A stretch of 64,000 nucleotides of DNA from Mycobacteroides salmoniphilum (GTDB lineage Bacteria > Actinomycetota > Actinomycetes > Mycobacteriales > Mycobacteriaceae). Both the position numbers and the translations under genes were made by a program. Shown here piece after piece: positions 49,436 to 58,985 of this stretch (the stretch's first letter is position 1; each line of letters opens with the position of its first letter). The stretch lies in contig NZ_CP024633.1 in the NCBI RefSeq assembly GCF_004924335.1, positions 868,001-932,000 on the forward strand. Reading direction: 5' to 3'. A model generated the notes under the pieces. The model searched no databases, had not been told where the DNA came from, and worked only from the letters and a program-made list of their open reading frames with translations.

Positions 49436-51111
49436 TGCCCGACGTGCGCCTCGGCGCGCATGCGTTCGGACATGTGCGGGTAGTGCAGCTCGAATGCCGG
49501 TCGCTCTGAACGGATTCGGGGAAGTTCGGTGAAGTTGTGCCGCGGCGGCGGGCAGCTGGTGGCCCACTCCAGGGAGTTGCCGTAGCCCCACGGATCGTCG
49601 ACCGTGACAACCTCGCCGTAGCGGTAGCTCTTGAAGACGTTCCACACGAACGGAAGCATCGATGAACCCAGAATGAAGGCGCCGATCGTTGACACGATGT
49701 TCAACCCCGTGAAGCCGTCAGTGGGCAGGTAGTCGGCGTACCGGCGCGGCATGCCCTGGTTACCCAGCCAGTGCTGCACCAGGAAGGTGGTGTGAAAGCC
49801 GATGAAAGTGAGCCAGAAGTGGAACTTGCCCAGCCGCTCGTCGAGCAGGCGGCCCGTCATCTTCGGGAACCAGAAGTACACGCCCGCGAAGCTGGCGAAC
49901 ACGATGGTGCCGAACAAGGTGTAGTGGAAGTGCGCCACGACAAAGTACGAGTCGGTGACGTGGAAATCGATGGGCGGAGCGGCGAGCAGCACACCGGTCA
50001 GGCCACCGAAGAGGAAGGTGACCAGAAAGCCGATCGAGAACAGCATCGGGGTCTCGAAGGTCAACTGCCCCTTCCACATCGTGCCGATCCAGTTGAAGAA
50101 CTTGATACCCGTCGGAACCGCGATCAGAAACGTCATGAAGGAGAAGAATGGCAACAGCACCGCGCCGGTGGCGTACATGTGGTGCGCCCACACCGCGATC
50201 GATAACGCTCCGATACCCAGGGTCGCAAAGACCAGCGTCGTGTATCCGAAGATCGGCTTGCGACTGAACACCGGGAAGATCTCCGACACCACGCCGAAGA
50301 ACGGCAAGGCCAACACATACACCTCGGGGTGTCCGAAGAACCAGAACAGGTGCTGCCACAGCAGAACACCGCCGTTGGCGGGATCGAAGATGTGCGCGCC
50401 CAGGTGCCGATCGGCTGCCAGACCAATGGCCGCGGCAGCCAAGAGCGGGAAGACGAGCAGCACCAGCACGCTGACCACCAGGATGTTCCAGGTGAAGATC
50501 GGCATCCGGAACATCACCATGCCGGGCGCGCGCATGCACACGATGGTGGTGATCATGTTGACCGCACCCAGAATCGTGCCCAGGCCTCCTACCGCGATAC
50601 CCAGGATCCACAGGTCGGCTCCGGCGCCGGGGGAGTGAATGGCATCGGAGAGCGGGGTGTACGCGGTCCAGCCGAAGTCGGCGGCGCCACCGGGGGTGAT
50701 GAAGCCGGCCATCGCAATGAGGGCGCCAAACAGGAAGAGCCAGAACGATAATGCGTTCAGGCGCGGGAATGCCACGTCGGGCGCGCCGATCTGCAACGGC
50801 AGCACCACGTTCGCGAAGCCGAATACGATAGGCGTCGCGTAGAACAGCAGCATGGCTGTTCCGTGCATGGTGAACAGCTGGTTGTACTGCTCGTTGGACA
50901 GGAACGCCAGTCCCGGCGTGGTGAGTTCGGCGCGGATCAACAGCGCCATCAGGCCGCCCACCATGAAGAAGGCGAAACAGGTGACGAGGTACATGACCCC
51001 GATCAGTTTGTGATCGGTTGTGGACACAAGTCTGTAGATAAGAGAGCCTTTGGGCCCTAGTCGGCGGGGAAAGGGGCGACTTGCCGCCAGTTCGAGAGAT
51101 GATGTAGCCAC
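49432..51111 (-). CDS. ctaD: Cytochrome c oxidase subunit I (aa3)
   Basis: A 559-aa heme-copper oxidase subunit I with twelve membrane helices. Ligands visible: His in [12 protein letters not shown] (heme a), [19 protein letters not shown] (CuB His and cross-linked Tyr with the D/K-channel Tyr), [10 protein letters not shown] (CuB pair) and [11 protein letters not shown] (heme pair). It reduces O2 and pumps protons in the supercomplex with the bcc complex. Stand-alone, as ctaD is in mycobacteria. Confidence 0.97.
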   Translation of the reverse strand: MATSSLELAASRPFPRRLGPKGSLIYRLVSTTDHKLIGVMYLVTCFAFFMVGGLMALLIRAELTTPGLAFLSNEQYNQLFTMHGTAMLLFYATPIVFGFANVVLPLQIGAPDVAFPRLNALSFWLFLFGALIAMAGFITPGGAADFGWTAYTPLSDAIHSPGAGADLWILGIAVGGLGTILGAVNMITTIVCMRAPGMVMFRMPIFTWNILVVSVLVLLVFPLLAAAAIGLAADRHLGAHIFDPANGGVLLWQHLFWFFGHPEVYVLALPFFGVVSEIFPVFSRKPIFGYTTLVFATLGIGALSIAVWAHHMYATGAVLLPFFSFMTFLIAVPTGIKFFNWIGTMWKGQLTFETPMLFSIGFLVTFLFGGLTGVLLAAPPIDFHVTDSYFVVAHFHYTLFGTIVFASFAGVYFWFPKMTGRLLDERLGKFHFWLTFIGFHTTFLVQHWLGNQGMPRRYADYLPTDGFTGLNIVSTIGAFILGSSMLPFVWNVFKSYRYGEVVTVDDPWGYGNSLEWATSCPPPRHNFTELPRIRSERPAFELHYPHMSERMRAEAHVGH

Positions 51112-51183
51112 AGGAAACCTCCATACGGGACAGTGCGATTCGCCTGTGTACGTGAGGCATTTCCTGCGGACATCATGCCATAG

Positions 51184-52056
51184 TCACCCCGCGTCGCGCG
51201 CCCGCTGTAGATCGGCGATCGAAGACCAGTCCAGGTCGGCCTGTCCGTTGGCCAGCGCCTCATCGAGAATGGCGCGCAGTACCTCACCGAACGGCAATCG
51301 CAGACCGGTGTCCGCCGCAACATCGAGTGCGAGTCCAACATCCTTGCGGCCCAGGGTGGTTGTGAACCCGGCGGGTTGGTAGGTGGAGGTGGCGATGAGC
51401 TTGCCGTAGCTGCTGTATGCCGGCCCCTGAAACAGGGTGCTGGTCAGCAAGTCCACCAGCAGTTCGGAGTCGACGCCGGATCGTTCGGCCATGCTGACGG
51501 CCTCGCTCAACGACTGGATGGCCGACGCGATGAGGAAGTTTCCGATGATCTTGACGACGTTGGCTTGTCGTGGCACATCGCCCAATCGCCAGGTGCGTGC
51601 CCCGATAACGTCAAAGAATGGTTGCGCTCTGTCGATCTGGTCGGCGGCACCCGCTGCCAGCACCTGCAGCTGCCCGGCCTGTGCCACGGCGACCCTGCCG
51701 AACACCGGTGCGGCGACGTACCCCACGCCATGCTCGGCATGCAGTGCCGTAGCCCTGTCGGCCAGCTGGGTGCTTACGGTGGCGATATTGACATGCAAAG
51801 CTCCCGATGCGACAGCGAGAACATTTGGAGTCAAAAAGGTTTCGTTCACGGCTCGGTCGTCGGCCAGCACGGAGAACACCACGCCGGACTCGAAGGCCTG
51901 GGCGGCCGACTGAAGCGGGCGAGCGCCGAGGGCCGTGAGTTCTGCGACGGGGCCGGGAGACCGATTCCACACGGATACCTCGTGTCCCGCCTGAACAAGA
52001 TTGTGCGCCAACGGCTTTCCCATGGCTCCGAGTCCGACGACGGCAATTGTGCTCAT
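51184..52056 (-). CDS. 3-hydroxyisobutyrate-dehydrogenase-like protein
   Basis: A 290-aa beta-hydroxyacid dehydrogenase from ATG 52056, overlapping the VOC gene stop by 4 bp (ATGA). VVGLGAMGKPLAHNLVQAGHEVSVWNRS is the NAD(P)-binding start. The substrate loop reads SGALHVNIATVS, where family members usually have a G-T motif. KIIGNFL carries the catalytic Lys in NVVKIIGN. The longer frame to 52467 is not coding. Substrate unknown; acts with the VOC protein. Confidence 0.85.
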   Translation of the reverse strand: MSTIAVVGLGAMGKPLAHNLVQAGHEVSVWNRSPGPVAELTALGARPLQSAAQAFESGVVFSVLADDRAVNETFLTPNVLAVASGALHVNIATVSTQLADRATALHAEHGVGYVAAPVFGRVAVAQAGQLQVLAAGAADQIDRAQPFFDVIGARTWRLGDVPRQANVVKIIGNFLIASAIQSLSEAVSMAERSGVDSELLVDLLTSTLFQGPAYSSYGKLIATSTYQPAGFTTTLGRKDVGLALDVAADTGLRLPFGEVLRAILDEALANGQADLDWSSIADLQRARDAG

Positions 52057-52547
52057 TGGTGTGCTCCTGTTTCGGTGGGCCAGTTGGTGAATATTTCGGT
52101 GTAGTCGTGGCTCATCAGTTCGATGACGGTGCCCCATGGATCGGTGAGATAGGACATGGTCCACGGTCTGCCCGCAACGACCGGTCGCGGGGCTGTGATG
52201 ATGCGTCCGCCGCTGGCAGCGGCGGCACACGTTAGCTCCTGCACATCGGGAACGGTGAGGCACAGATGCCAGGTGCCGCGTCGGGTGTAGTCGACAGGCC
52301 GGTCCGGCGCCGCGTCGGTGACGGGATCGATGAATTCGAAGAGTTCGACACCCACGCCATTGTCCGTCTGCAGGCCGGCCATTCGGGCCCGGCCGAATCG
52401 GGCGTCCAGTCCCGGCGGCAGCTCCCCGGCCGGTCCGGGTTCGAGTATGCGCGGCCCCATGACGCATTCAAATCCGAAGACCTCGCGATACCAGTCGATG
52501 GCCGCTGCGATATCGGGAACGGTGATCCCAATGTGATTGACAGACAT
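52053..52547 (-). CDS. VOC/glyoxalase-fold protein
   Basis: A 164-aa vicinal-oxygen-chelate protein from ATG 52547 after GGAGGAG. Two beta-alpha-beta-beta-beta modules: SVNHIGITVPDIAAAIDWYREVFGF and TWHLCLTVPDVQELTCAAAASGG. Metal ligands are plausible at His (VNHIGI), Glu (VELFEF), His (TWHLCL) and Glu (VIELMSH). Could be a lyase, isomerase or dioxygenase. First gene of a two-gene operon divergent from a CGNR regulator. Confidence 0.82.
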   Translation of the reverse strand: MSVNHIGITVPDIAAAIDWYREVFGFECVMGPRILEPGPAGELPPGLDARFGRARMAGLQTDNGVGVELFEFIDPVTDAAPDRPVDYTRRGTWHLCLTVPDVQELTCAAAASGGRIITAPRPVVAGRPWTMSYLTDPWGTVIELMSHDYTEIFTNWPTETGAHQ

Positions 52548-52563
52548 CCATCTCTCCTCCGCT

Positions 52564-52630
52564 GGAACTGGTTTAGACGGTTCCACAGTAGGTCACCGCG
52601 GAAGATCTGTCGAACCGGCTAAGATGGTTC
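52564..52630. promoter_or_regulatory. Two inverted-repeat operators, VOC/CGNR divergent region
   Basis: GGAAC-N11-GTTCC (52564-52584) and GAACC-N9-GGTTC (52612-52630) flank the divergent promoters. The inner halves GGTTTAGACGGTTC and GGCTAAGATGGTTC are also similar in direct orientation. This suggests a shared dimeric site for the CGNR regulator itself. Confidence 0.6.
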
Positions 52631-52632
52631 AC

Positions 52633-53202
52633 ATGGCTAGCGTGATGAGAGATGTGGGGGCGATCTTCCGGCTGGACAACGCGGTGCTGGCTTTTCGTTT
52701 CACCGCGACGGTTTTTGACCGCGCGGGGGTGGCAACCGAGCGGCTCACCGACCCGGGACGGTTGGGGCTGTGGTTGCAGGCCAACGGGCTGGATTTCTCG
52801 GATGTGGCAGTGACCGAAGCCGATTTGGCCACTGCCAAGGAGCTGCGCGAGAGCATTCACCGTGCGGGTGCTGCGGTCGCTGATGGTGGCACGATCGGGT
52901 GGGCAGCGGCCCGGACGTTGAATGCGTTCTCCCGGAATGGACATGCGTACCGGTTGTTGGAGAACGGCGAGGCGACCTGGCGGGGCGCGAGCATCGCGGA
53001 CGCGCTGTCGGTGATCGCCGCCGATGCGATCGAGACACTGGGCGGGCCCGATCGTGATCGGGTGAAGGCGTGCTCGGATGAGCACTGCCACGGGCTCTAC
53101 GTCGATACCAGCCGCGCCAATAACCGGCGCTGGTGCAACATGAACACCTGCGGGAACAGGGCCAAGAAGGCTGCGATGAGCCGCTTGCGCGAAGAGCGCT
53201 GA
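52633..53202 (+). CDS. CGNR zinc-finger regulator
   Basis: A 189-aa protein (ATG 52633, or 52624). N-terminal ABATE-type stress domain (FRFTATVFDRAGVATERLTDPGRL) and a C-terminal CGNR finger: KACSDEHCHGLYVDTSRANNRRWCNMNTCGNRAKKAAM. Such proteins are predicted transcription regulators that sense a small molecule in the N-terminal part. Divergent from the VOC/HIBADH operon. The last codons are copied downstream in a tandem repeat. Confidence 0.88.
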   Translation: MASVMRDVGAIFRLDNAVLAFRFTATVFDRAGVATERLTDPGRLGLWLQANGLDFSDVAVTEADLATAKELRESIHRAGAAVADGGTIGWAAARTLNAFSRNGHAYRLLENGEATWRGASIADALSVIAADAIETLGGPDRDRVKACSDEHCHGLYVDTSRANNRRWCNMNTCGNRAKKAAMSRLREER

Positions 53203-53249
53203 ACCGGATGAGCCGCTTGCGCGAAGAGCGCTGAACCCGATGAGCCGCG
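53175..53249 (+). repeat. 32-bp tandem duplication at the CGNR gene end
   Basis: A unit of 32 bp including the last codons and TGA of the CGNR gene (53175-53206) is repeated at 53207-53238, with a third partial copy to 53249. The first copy supplies the real end. It lies directly before the COG0523 gene's stop. Confidence 0.85.
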
Positions 53250-53253
53250 TGGG

Positions 53254-54390
53254 TTAGTGGGCGTGCATGACACCCCAGGCCGGTAGGGGATCGGGGAAGT
53301 CGCGCCAGGCCTGCGGTCCGGCCGCCAGTTCCTTGTCGGTGAGCACTGCGGACTCCAGAAGATGCTGCACGCGCGGACGGTCCAGCCGTACCCCGATGAA
53401 GACAATCTCCTGGCCCGGCGCGACCTCGGTGCCGTGCCAGAACTGGGCGGGTTCGATCGTCAGGTTCGGCCCCGCCTGCGACCAGATCGCGGCGATATCA
53501 GGACGGCTGGCGATCCAGCAGAATCCCTTGCTGCGCAGTAGTCCTTGCAGTGATTCCAGCGCGGTGTTGAGGCGCTGCGGGTGAAACGGGCGGTCCGAGC
53601 GGAAGGTCATGCTGCTGATGCCGTATTCCTCGGTTTCGGGTGTGTGCCCGTCGGCGATCTCCTCGTCCCAGCCAGGTGTTTGGGCGGCCAGGTCCGGGTC
53701 GAACAATCCCGTCTGCAGTACGAGATCGAGGTCGACGGCGCCGCCGGTGGAGCGCACGATCGTCGCCGACGGATTGAGGCGGCGCAGCAGCGTCTCCACC
53801 ATTCCGAGGGTCCGTTCGTTGACCAGATCCACCTTGTTGAGGATCAGAACGTCGGCGAACTCCACCTGATCGGTGAGCAGATCAGCGATGGACCGGCCGT
53901 CGCCGTCGGCGGCGGCCATATCGCGGTCGGCCAGCGCCTCACCGCGCGCCAGTTCGGGCAGGAAGGTGGAGGCGTCGACGACCGTCACCATGGTGTCGAG
54001 TTTGGCGACCTGTCCGAGGCTGGTTCCGTCCTCGAACTCCCAGGTGAACGAGGCGGCTACCGGCATGGGCTCGGAGATGCCCGTCGACTCGATGACGAGC
54101 TGGTCAAATCGGTTCTGCCGGGCCAGGTCTCCGACGGCTTCGATCAGATCCTCGCGCAAGGTGCAGCAGATACAGCCGTTGGTGAGCTCGACGAGCCGTT
54201 CCTCGGTGCGGTCCAGGTGTCCTGTGCCCGCAACGAGGGCGGCGTCGATGTTCACCTCGCTCATATCGTTGACGATCACCGCGACGCGACGTCCCTCGGT
54301 ATTGGCAAGGATGTGGTTGAGAAGGGTGGTTTTTCCCGCTCCGAGAAATCCGGAGAGCACGGTTACGGGTAAGAGCTGGGCTGTGGTCAC
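53254..54390 (-). CDS. COG0523/CobW-type metallochaperone GTPase
   Basis: A 378-aa P-loop GTPase. Walker [16 protein letters not shown] (about 14), the metal-binding CxCC motif in [12 protein letters not shown] (about 70), Walker [13 protein letters not shown] (about 182), and a CobW C-terminal domain (about 265-370) with His at the end (VMHAH). Such proteins deliver Zn or other metals when supply is low. The GTG start directly abuts a 9-bp-arm palindrome typical of Zur boxes, which places it in the zinc-starvation response. Confidence 0.9.
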   Translation of the reverse strand: MTTAQLLPVTVLSGFLGAGKTTLLNHILANTEGRRVAVIVNDMSEVNIDAALVAGTGHLDRTEERLVELTNGCICCTLREDLIEAVGDLARQNRFDQLVIESTGISEPMPVAASFTWEFEDGTSLGQVAKLDTMVTVVDASTFLPELARGEALADRDMAAADGDGRSIADLLTDQVEFADVLILNKVDLVNERTLGMVETLLRRLNPSATIVRSTGGAVDLDLVLQTGLFDPDLAAQTPGWDEEIADGHTPETEEYGISSMTFRSDRPFHPQRLNTALESLQGLLRSKGFCWIASRPDIAAIWSQAGPNLTIEPAQFWHGTEVAPGQEIVFIGVRLDRPRVQHLLESAVLTDKELAAGPQAWRDFPDPLPAWGVMHAH

Positions 54391-54413
54391 ATGATAATGA
54401 TAACCATTATCAT
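54391..54413 (-). promoter_or_regulatory. Zur-like box touching the start codon
   Basis: ATGATAATG-ATAAC-CATTATCAT has perfect 9-bp arms and ends one base before the GTG start. A TATCAT hexamer lies six bases before the start, so transcription would begin at the start codon: a leaderless mRNA with the operator over the -10. Confidence 0.75.
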
Positions 54414-55300
54414 TAAGAAGTCGACGCGAGGATGCCCTTCAGTGTCTCGCGACCCTCGGAATCCAGCGGGAGCAATGGGCGCCTCGGATCCCCGACGGCA
54501 CGCCCCTGCAGTTCCAATCCGGCCTTGACGGTTGTCGGCAACCCGCCCGCGACGATGAACTGAAGCAGCGGCTTGAGTCCCTGGTAGATCGACGCGGCGT
54601 CGTCGTGGCGTCCGGCCCGCACGGCCTCGTAGAGATCCAGGCACGGACTCGGCACCAAACACGTTGCAGCGGTACACCATCCGGACGCGCCCGCGTTGAG
54701 CGCATCGAGCACCAGTGGGTTGCTGCCGTTGTAGAAGGGCAGCTGACCGTCGCTGAGGCGTTGGATGCCGAGCATCCGGTTGAGGTCGCCTGTCGACTCC
54801 TTGACCATGGTGAAGTTGTCGATATCGCGGAACATCGACACCAGGAGTTCGGGTTTCATATCCACGCCGCTGGTGGCGGGGTTGTTGTAGGCCATCAGCG
54901 GAATGTCGATGGCCGCCGCCACGGAGGCGTAGTGCTGTGCGATCTCGCGGTCGCTGAGCTTCCAGTACGACACCGGCAGCACCATCACCGCATCGGCTCC
55001 GGCCTGCTGGGCGTGACGCGCACGCCGAATGGTGTTGGCGGTAGTCAGATCCGAGGCTCCAACAATGACGGGAACCCGCTTGTTTACGGCCGCCACGGTG
55101 GTATCGACGACGGCGTCGAATTCGCGTTCCTCAAGATAGGCGGACTCGCCGGTGCTGCCCAGCGGCGCGATGGCATGGACGCCATCCTCGACGAGCCGGG
55201 ACACCAGTTCGGCGAGCCGATCGGTGTCCACGGTGTCGTCGGGAAGGAAGGGAGTCACGGGATAGGCGATGATTCCGTGGAACTGGGGTGTGGAGGTCAT
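54413..55300 (-). CDS. DapA-family lyase/aldolase
   Basis: A 295-aa N-acetylneuraminate-lyase/dihydrodipicolinate-synthase family protein. Seen: [12 protein letters not shown] (substrate loop), [10 protein letters not shown] (catalytic Tyr) and [12 protein letters not shown] (Schiff-base Lys). Class I aldolase chemistry on a pyruvate-type substrate; the real housekeeping dapA is usually elsewhere, so this is probably catabolic. Its ATG overlaps the class II aldolase gene by 4 bp, and the pair is controlled by the divergent XRE-cupin gene. Confidence 0.85.
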   Translation of the reverse strand: MTSTPQFHGIIAYPVTPFLPDDTVDTDRLAELVSRLVEDGVHAIAPLGSTGESAYLEEREFDAVVDTTVAAVNKRVPVIVGASDLTTANTIRRARHAQQAGADAVMVLPVSYWKLSDREIAQHYASVAAAIDIPLMAYNNPATSGVDMKPELLVSMFRDIDNFTMVKESTGDLNRMLGIQRLSDGQLPFYNGSNPLVLDALNAGASGWCTAATCLVPSPCLDLYEAVRAGRHDDAASIYQGLKPLLQFIVAGGLPTTVKAGLELQGRAVGDPRRPLLPLDSEGRETLKGILASTS

Positions 55301-56088
55301 GCGGTCTTCCTCAGGGTCTCAGGGTGATTAGTGAGCGCGGTGCGGGCGTAATACGCGAAGTTGGCGATGCTGCGCCCGGGAGTGAGCGTCCAGTCGTGGG
55401 CCTCGCGGGCTAGCCGGTCGGGCAGGGGTGCGATGGTTCCCGCCGCCATGGCGGCCAGCTGCAGCTTGGCGCCTCTCTCTATCAACACCGCCAGCGAGCA
55501 GGATTCTTCGACGGACGCGCCGGCGACCACATGGCCGTGGTGGGCGAGCAGTATCGCCTTCTTGTCTCCCAAAGCGGCCGAAATGATCTCGCCCTCTTCG
55601 TTTCCGACGGGTACGCCCGGCCAATCGGGCAGGAAGGCGCAGTCGTCATACAGGGGTGCGATGTCCATCTGTGACACCACGAGCGGTGTTTCCAGCATGG
55701 ACAGTGCCGCGACATGGAACGGGTGGGTATGCACGATGCACCGCACATCGGGGCGGGCTCGGTAGATCCAGCTGTGAAAGCGGTTGGCCGGGTTGGCCAT
55801 TCCTGACCCTTCGAGAACGTTGAGGTCCTCGTCGACGAGTAACAGGTTTTCCTCGGTGATCTCGTCGAACCCGAGTCCGAGCCGTTGCGTATAGAAGGTG
55901 CCTGGTTCCTCCGCGCGGGCGGTGATTTGTCCGGCGAGGCCGGAATCGTGTCCGCGGTCGAAGAGCGCGCGGCACGTGAGCGCGACCTTTTGCCGTGTGG
56001 TCCACTCCGAGTCGGAGAAGTGCGTCTCCATGCTGCGCTCGGCGCGACCCATCAGGTCGGACTTGGTGTCGTGAAGTGTGCTGGCCAT
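55297..56088 (-). CDS. Class II aldolase/adducin-family protein
   Basis: A 263-aa zinc-dependent aldolase/decarboxylase-like protein. GHDSGLAGQITAR, NPANRFHSWIYRARPDVRCIVHTHPFHVAAL (Zn His-x-His and further His), and LLAHHGHVVAG (third ligand) fit the family. Substrates of relatives are sugar phosphates or hydroxy-oxo acids. First gene of a two-gene operon with the DapA-type lyase, behind a perfect palindrome. Confidence 0.87.
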   Translation of the reverse strand: MASTLHDTKSDLMGRAERSMETHFSDSEWTTRQKVALTCRALFDRGHDSGLAGQITARAEEPGTFYTQRLGLGFDEITEENLLLVDEDLNVLEGSGMANPANRFHSWIYRARPDVRCIVHTHPFHVAALSMLETPLVVSQMDIAPLYDDCAFLPDWPGVPVGNEEGEIISAALGDKKAILLAHHGHVVAGASVEESCSLAVLIERGAKLQLAAMAAGTIAPLPDRLAREAHDWTLTPGRSIANFAYYARTALTNHPETLRKTA

Positions 56089-56130
56089 TTCCGTGCTCCT
56101 TTCTGGTCTCGGGCTGTTCGATCATCACCC

Positions 56131-56149
56131 TATGACACTAGGTGTCATA
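56131..56149. promoter_or_regulatory. XRE-cupin operator
   Basis: TATGACAC-TAG-GTGTCATA is a perfect 8-bp-arm palindrome between the divergent aldolase operon and the XRE-cupin gene, 42 bp and 67 bp from the two starts. Confidence 0.8.
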
Positions 56150-56216
56150 TAGTCAACATTGTTGTATGTATGTCGTGATAAGTGGCCGATGGGAACCTTC
56201 GTGTCACACTGGCCTG

Positions 56217-56726
56217 ATGACATCGCTGGTGCGCGCGCTGCGCCGGGAACGTGGCCTGACCTTGGAAGAACTGGGCAGCCGCACCGGCCTGACCAAGAGC
56301 TATCTATCGAAAGTCGAGCGCGAGCACAGCACCCCGTCGGTGTCCGTGGCGATACGCATCGCGAAGGCCCTCGAAGTCGATGTCAGCCGACTGTTTACCA
56401 ACGACGCCCACGAGTCCCGGGTGGTAGTGGATCGCGGTGCGGATGAATGGGATGACAGTAAGTTTCACGCGCTGAGCACCGAGATGCTCGGCAAGATCAT
56501 GACGCCGTTCCTGGCCAGCCCGTCTACGGAATTCGCGGAACACAAGTCTTCCCACGAGGGGCAGGAGTTTGTGTTCGTGCACCGCGGGTCGATCGAGCTG
56601 CAGTGCGAGGACGTCAGTTATGTCCTCGATGAAGGGGACAGCGCCTACCTTGACGCCACCCGCACCCACCGGATTCGCCGCATGTCGCAGACGCCGGCGC
56701 TGGTGGTCATCATCGCCGCGACGTAG
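56217..56726 (+). CDS. XRE-cupin transcription regulator
   Basis: A 169-aa protein from ATG 56217. HTH at about 5-60 (RRERGLTLEELGSRTGLTKSYLSKVERE and VAIRIAKALEVDVSRLF), cupin at about 95-169 (EGQEFVFVHRGSIELQ, LDEGDSAYLDATRTHRI). The cupin binds the small-molecule signal. Divergent from the lyase/aldolase operon, which it likely regulates. The open frame up to 56142 would run over the operator. Confidence 0.9.
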   Translation: MTSLVRALRRERGLTLEELGSRTGLTKSYLSKVEREHSTPSVSVAIRIAKALEVDVSRLFTNDAHESRVVVDRGADEWDDSKFHALSTEMLGKIMTPFLASPSTEFAEHKSSHEGQEFVFVHRGSIELQCEDVSYVLDEGDSAYLDATRTHRIRRMSQTPALVVIIAAT

Positions 56727-56729
56727 CGA

Positions 56730-57260
56730 TTACGTGGCGCGAAAGTTCATCGCGGCGCCGTTCATGCAATAGCGCAACCCCGTGGGTTTGGGGCCGTCGT
56801 CGAAGACATGGCCCAGATGTCCCCCGCACCGTCCGCAGAGCACTTCGGTGCGACTCATCCCCAAGCTGTTGTCTGGTCTTTCCGACACGGCGTGCGGCAA
56901 TGGCTGCCAGAAGCTCGGCCACCCCGTGCCGCTGTCGAACTTGGTCGCCGATGAGAACACGTCCAAAGCGCAACCGGCGCAACTGAAGACGCCAGCCCGA
57001 TGCTCGTTGTTAAGAGGGCTGCTGTATGGGGTCTCGGTGCCGGCCTGCCGGAGGATCTGGTACTGGCTGGGAGTCAGCAGCTGGCGCCACTCGGCGTCGG
57101 TGTGGGAGATCGCAGGATTCGGTGAGGGCGGAGTCGTCGGATCGGCCACCGCGGGAGCGAGCGTGCCCCAGCCCGCAAGAGCGCATACTGCCGCCACACC
57201 GGCGAGCAGCTGCCGCCGGGTGAGGGCCGGGTCAGCGGCCGAAGGCAACCAGTGCCGCAT
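56730..57260 (-). CDS. msrB: Peptide-methionine (R)-S-oxide reductase, Tat-exported
   Basis: A 176-aa MsrB with an N-terminal twin-arginine signal (TRRQLLAGVAAVCALAG), so it acts outside the membrane. Mature enzyme: PLNNEHRAGVFSCAGC and VLCGRCGGHLGHVF (four Zn Cys), GTGWPSFWQP, and catalytic Cys in GLRYCMNGAAMNF. The secreted form repairs oxidised Met in exported proteins. Convergent with the XRE-cupin gene, 3 bp apart. Confidence 0.92.
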   Translation of the reverse strand: MRHWLPSAADPALTRRQLLAGVAAVCALAGWGTLAPAVADPTTPPSPNPAISHTDAEWRQLLTPSQYQILRQAGTETPYSSPLNNEHRAGVFSCAGCALDVFSSATKFDSGTGWPSFWQPLPHAVSERPDNSLGMSRTEVLCGRCGGHLGHVFDDGPKPTGLRYCMNGAAMNFRAT

Positions 57261-57305
57261 AGAGTTAGAGTAGGCCGCCCACGAACCGCGTGAAAGATCT
57301 CGCGG

Positions 57306-58943
57306 TTACTTGGCTCTGCCCCGCGCCCCGCGGTAATAGCGCACCAGTGCGTCCGTGGAGCTGTCGGTCTGCTCTGCCGGGGATGCGTCGTCAGTGATGA
57401 CGGGCAGCAAGGCGACCGCCTGCTTCTTGCCCAGTTCCACTCCCCACTGGTCAAAGGAGTCGATCCCCCAGACCGTGCCCGCGGTGAACACCTCATGTTC
57501 GTAGAGAGCGATCAGCTGCCCGACCGCCGAGGGTGTCAGTTTGGTCGCGAGAATTGTTGTGCTGGGCCGATTTCCCGGCATCACCTTGTGGGGGACGACA
57601 CTCGGTGCGGTGCCCTCGGCGGCGATCTCCTCGGCGGTCTTGCCGAAGGCCAGCACCTGCGTCTGTGCGAAGAAGTTACTCATCAGCAGGTCGTGCATGC
57701 TGCCGGTGCCGTCGGCGGTGGGCAGATCGTCGGTGGGCTCGCTGAAGCCGATGAAGTCCGCCGGAATCAGCCGGGTGCCCTGGTGTAGCAGTTGGTAGAA
57801 GGCATGCTGACCGTTGGTTCCGGGCTCGCCCCAGTAGATATCGCCGGTATCGACGGTCACGGGCGCGCCATCGGCCTTCACCGACTTGCCATTGGATTCC
57901 ATGGTCAGCTGCTGCAGATAGGCCGCGAACCTTGCCAAGTCGTTCGAGTAGGGAAGCACCCCACGCGACTGCGCGCCAAAGAAATTCGAGTACCACAGAC
58001 CAATGAGGCCCAGGAGCGCCGGAGCGTTCTCTTCCAGGGGGGCGGTGCGGAAGTGCTCGTCCACGGTGTGGAACCCGGCCAGGAATTCACCGAATGCCTC
58101 ACGCCCGATCACCGCCATCACGGAGAGGCCGATCGCCGAGTCCACCGAGTAGCGACCGCCGACCCAATCCCAGAAGCCAAACATGTTGGCGGTGTCGATT
58201 CCGAACTCCGACACCAGCTTCGCGTTGGTGGAGACGGCGACGAAGTGCTGGGAGACGGCGTCCTCGCCGAGTGCGTCCACGAGCCAGCGCCGTGCCGCCG
58301 TCGCGTTGGTAAGTGTCTCCAGCGTCGAGAATGTCTTGGAGGCGACGATGAAAAGCGTTGTCGCCGGGTCCAGGTCGGCGAGTGTGGCCACCAGGTCCGC
58401 GGGGTCGACGTTGGAGACGAATCTGGCCGAGATCCCGGCGTCGGCGTAGTGACGCAGTGCCTGGTACACCATCACCGGTCCCAGGTCCGAACCGCCGATC
58501 CCAATGTTGACGACGGCGGTGATGCGCTGCCCGGTGGCCCCGCTCCACTCACCGCTGCGTAGCCGGTCGGTGAAGTCGCCCATGGCATCGAGCACCTGGT
58601 GCACGTCGGCGACCACGTCCTGCCCGTCGACCACCAGCTGCGCGTCGCGGGGCAGGCGCAGCGCGGTGTGCAATACCGCGCGGTCCTCGGAGGTGTTGAT
58701 GTGCGCCCCGGCGAACATGGCGTCGCGGCGCTGCTCGAGATTGGCCGCCTTGGCCAAATCGACCAGCAGCGAAAGGGTTTCGCGGGTCAGGCGGTGCTTG
58801 CTGTAATCGATGTACAGGTCACCGACCGTGACGGTCAGGTCACTTCCCCGAGTCGGGTCGTCGGCGAAGAATTCTCGAAGATGGGTGGAGGCGATCTGCT
58901 TGTGATGAGTTTCCAGTGCCTGCCACGCCGCTGCGAGTGTCAT
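57306..58943 (-). CDS. pgi: Glucose-6-phosphate isomerase
   Basis: A 545-aa Pgi, interconverting glucose-6-P and fructose-6-P. Both signature regions are visible: [11 protein letters not shown] (about 148), [13 protein letters not shown] (about 207), [33 protein letters not shown] and [13 protein letters not shown] (about 505). Corresponds to Rv0946c. 42 bp from the downstream end of the next upstream gene. Confidence 0.97.
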   Translation of the reverse strand: MTLAAAWQALETHHKQIASTHLREFFADDPTRGSDLTVTVGDLYIDYSKHRLTRETLSLLVDLAKAANLEQRRDAMFAGAHINTSEDRAVLHTALRLPRDAQLVVDGQDVVADVHQVLDAMGDFTDRLRSGEWSGATGQRITAVVNIGIGGSDLGPVMVYQALRHYADAGISARFVSNVDPADLVATLADLDPATTLFIVASKTFSTLETLTNATAARRWLVDALGEDAVSQHFVAVSTNAKLVSEFGIDTANMFGFWDWVGGRYSVDSAIGLSVMAVIGREAFGEFLAGFHTVDEHFRTAPLEENAPALLGLIGLWYSNFFGAQSRGVLPYSNDLARFAAYLQQLTMESNGKSVKADGAPVTVDTGDIYWGEPGTNGQHAFYQLLHQGTRLIPADFIGFSEPTDDLPTADGTGSMHDLLMSNFFAQTQVLAFGKTAEEIAAEGTAPSVVPHKVMPGNRPSTTILATKLTPSAVGQLIALYEHEVFTAGTVWGIDSFDQWGVELGKKQAVALLPVITDDASPAEQTDSSTDALVRYYRGARGRAK

Positions 58944-58985
58944 GCGACCGAGCCTAGTAGTGGCGCTCGGAGGCTGCAGGGCTGC

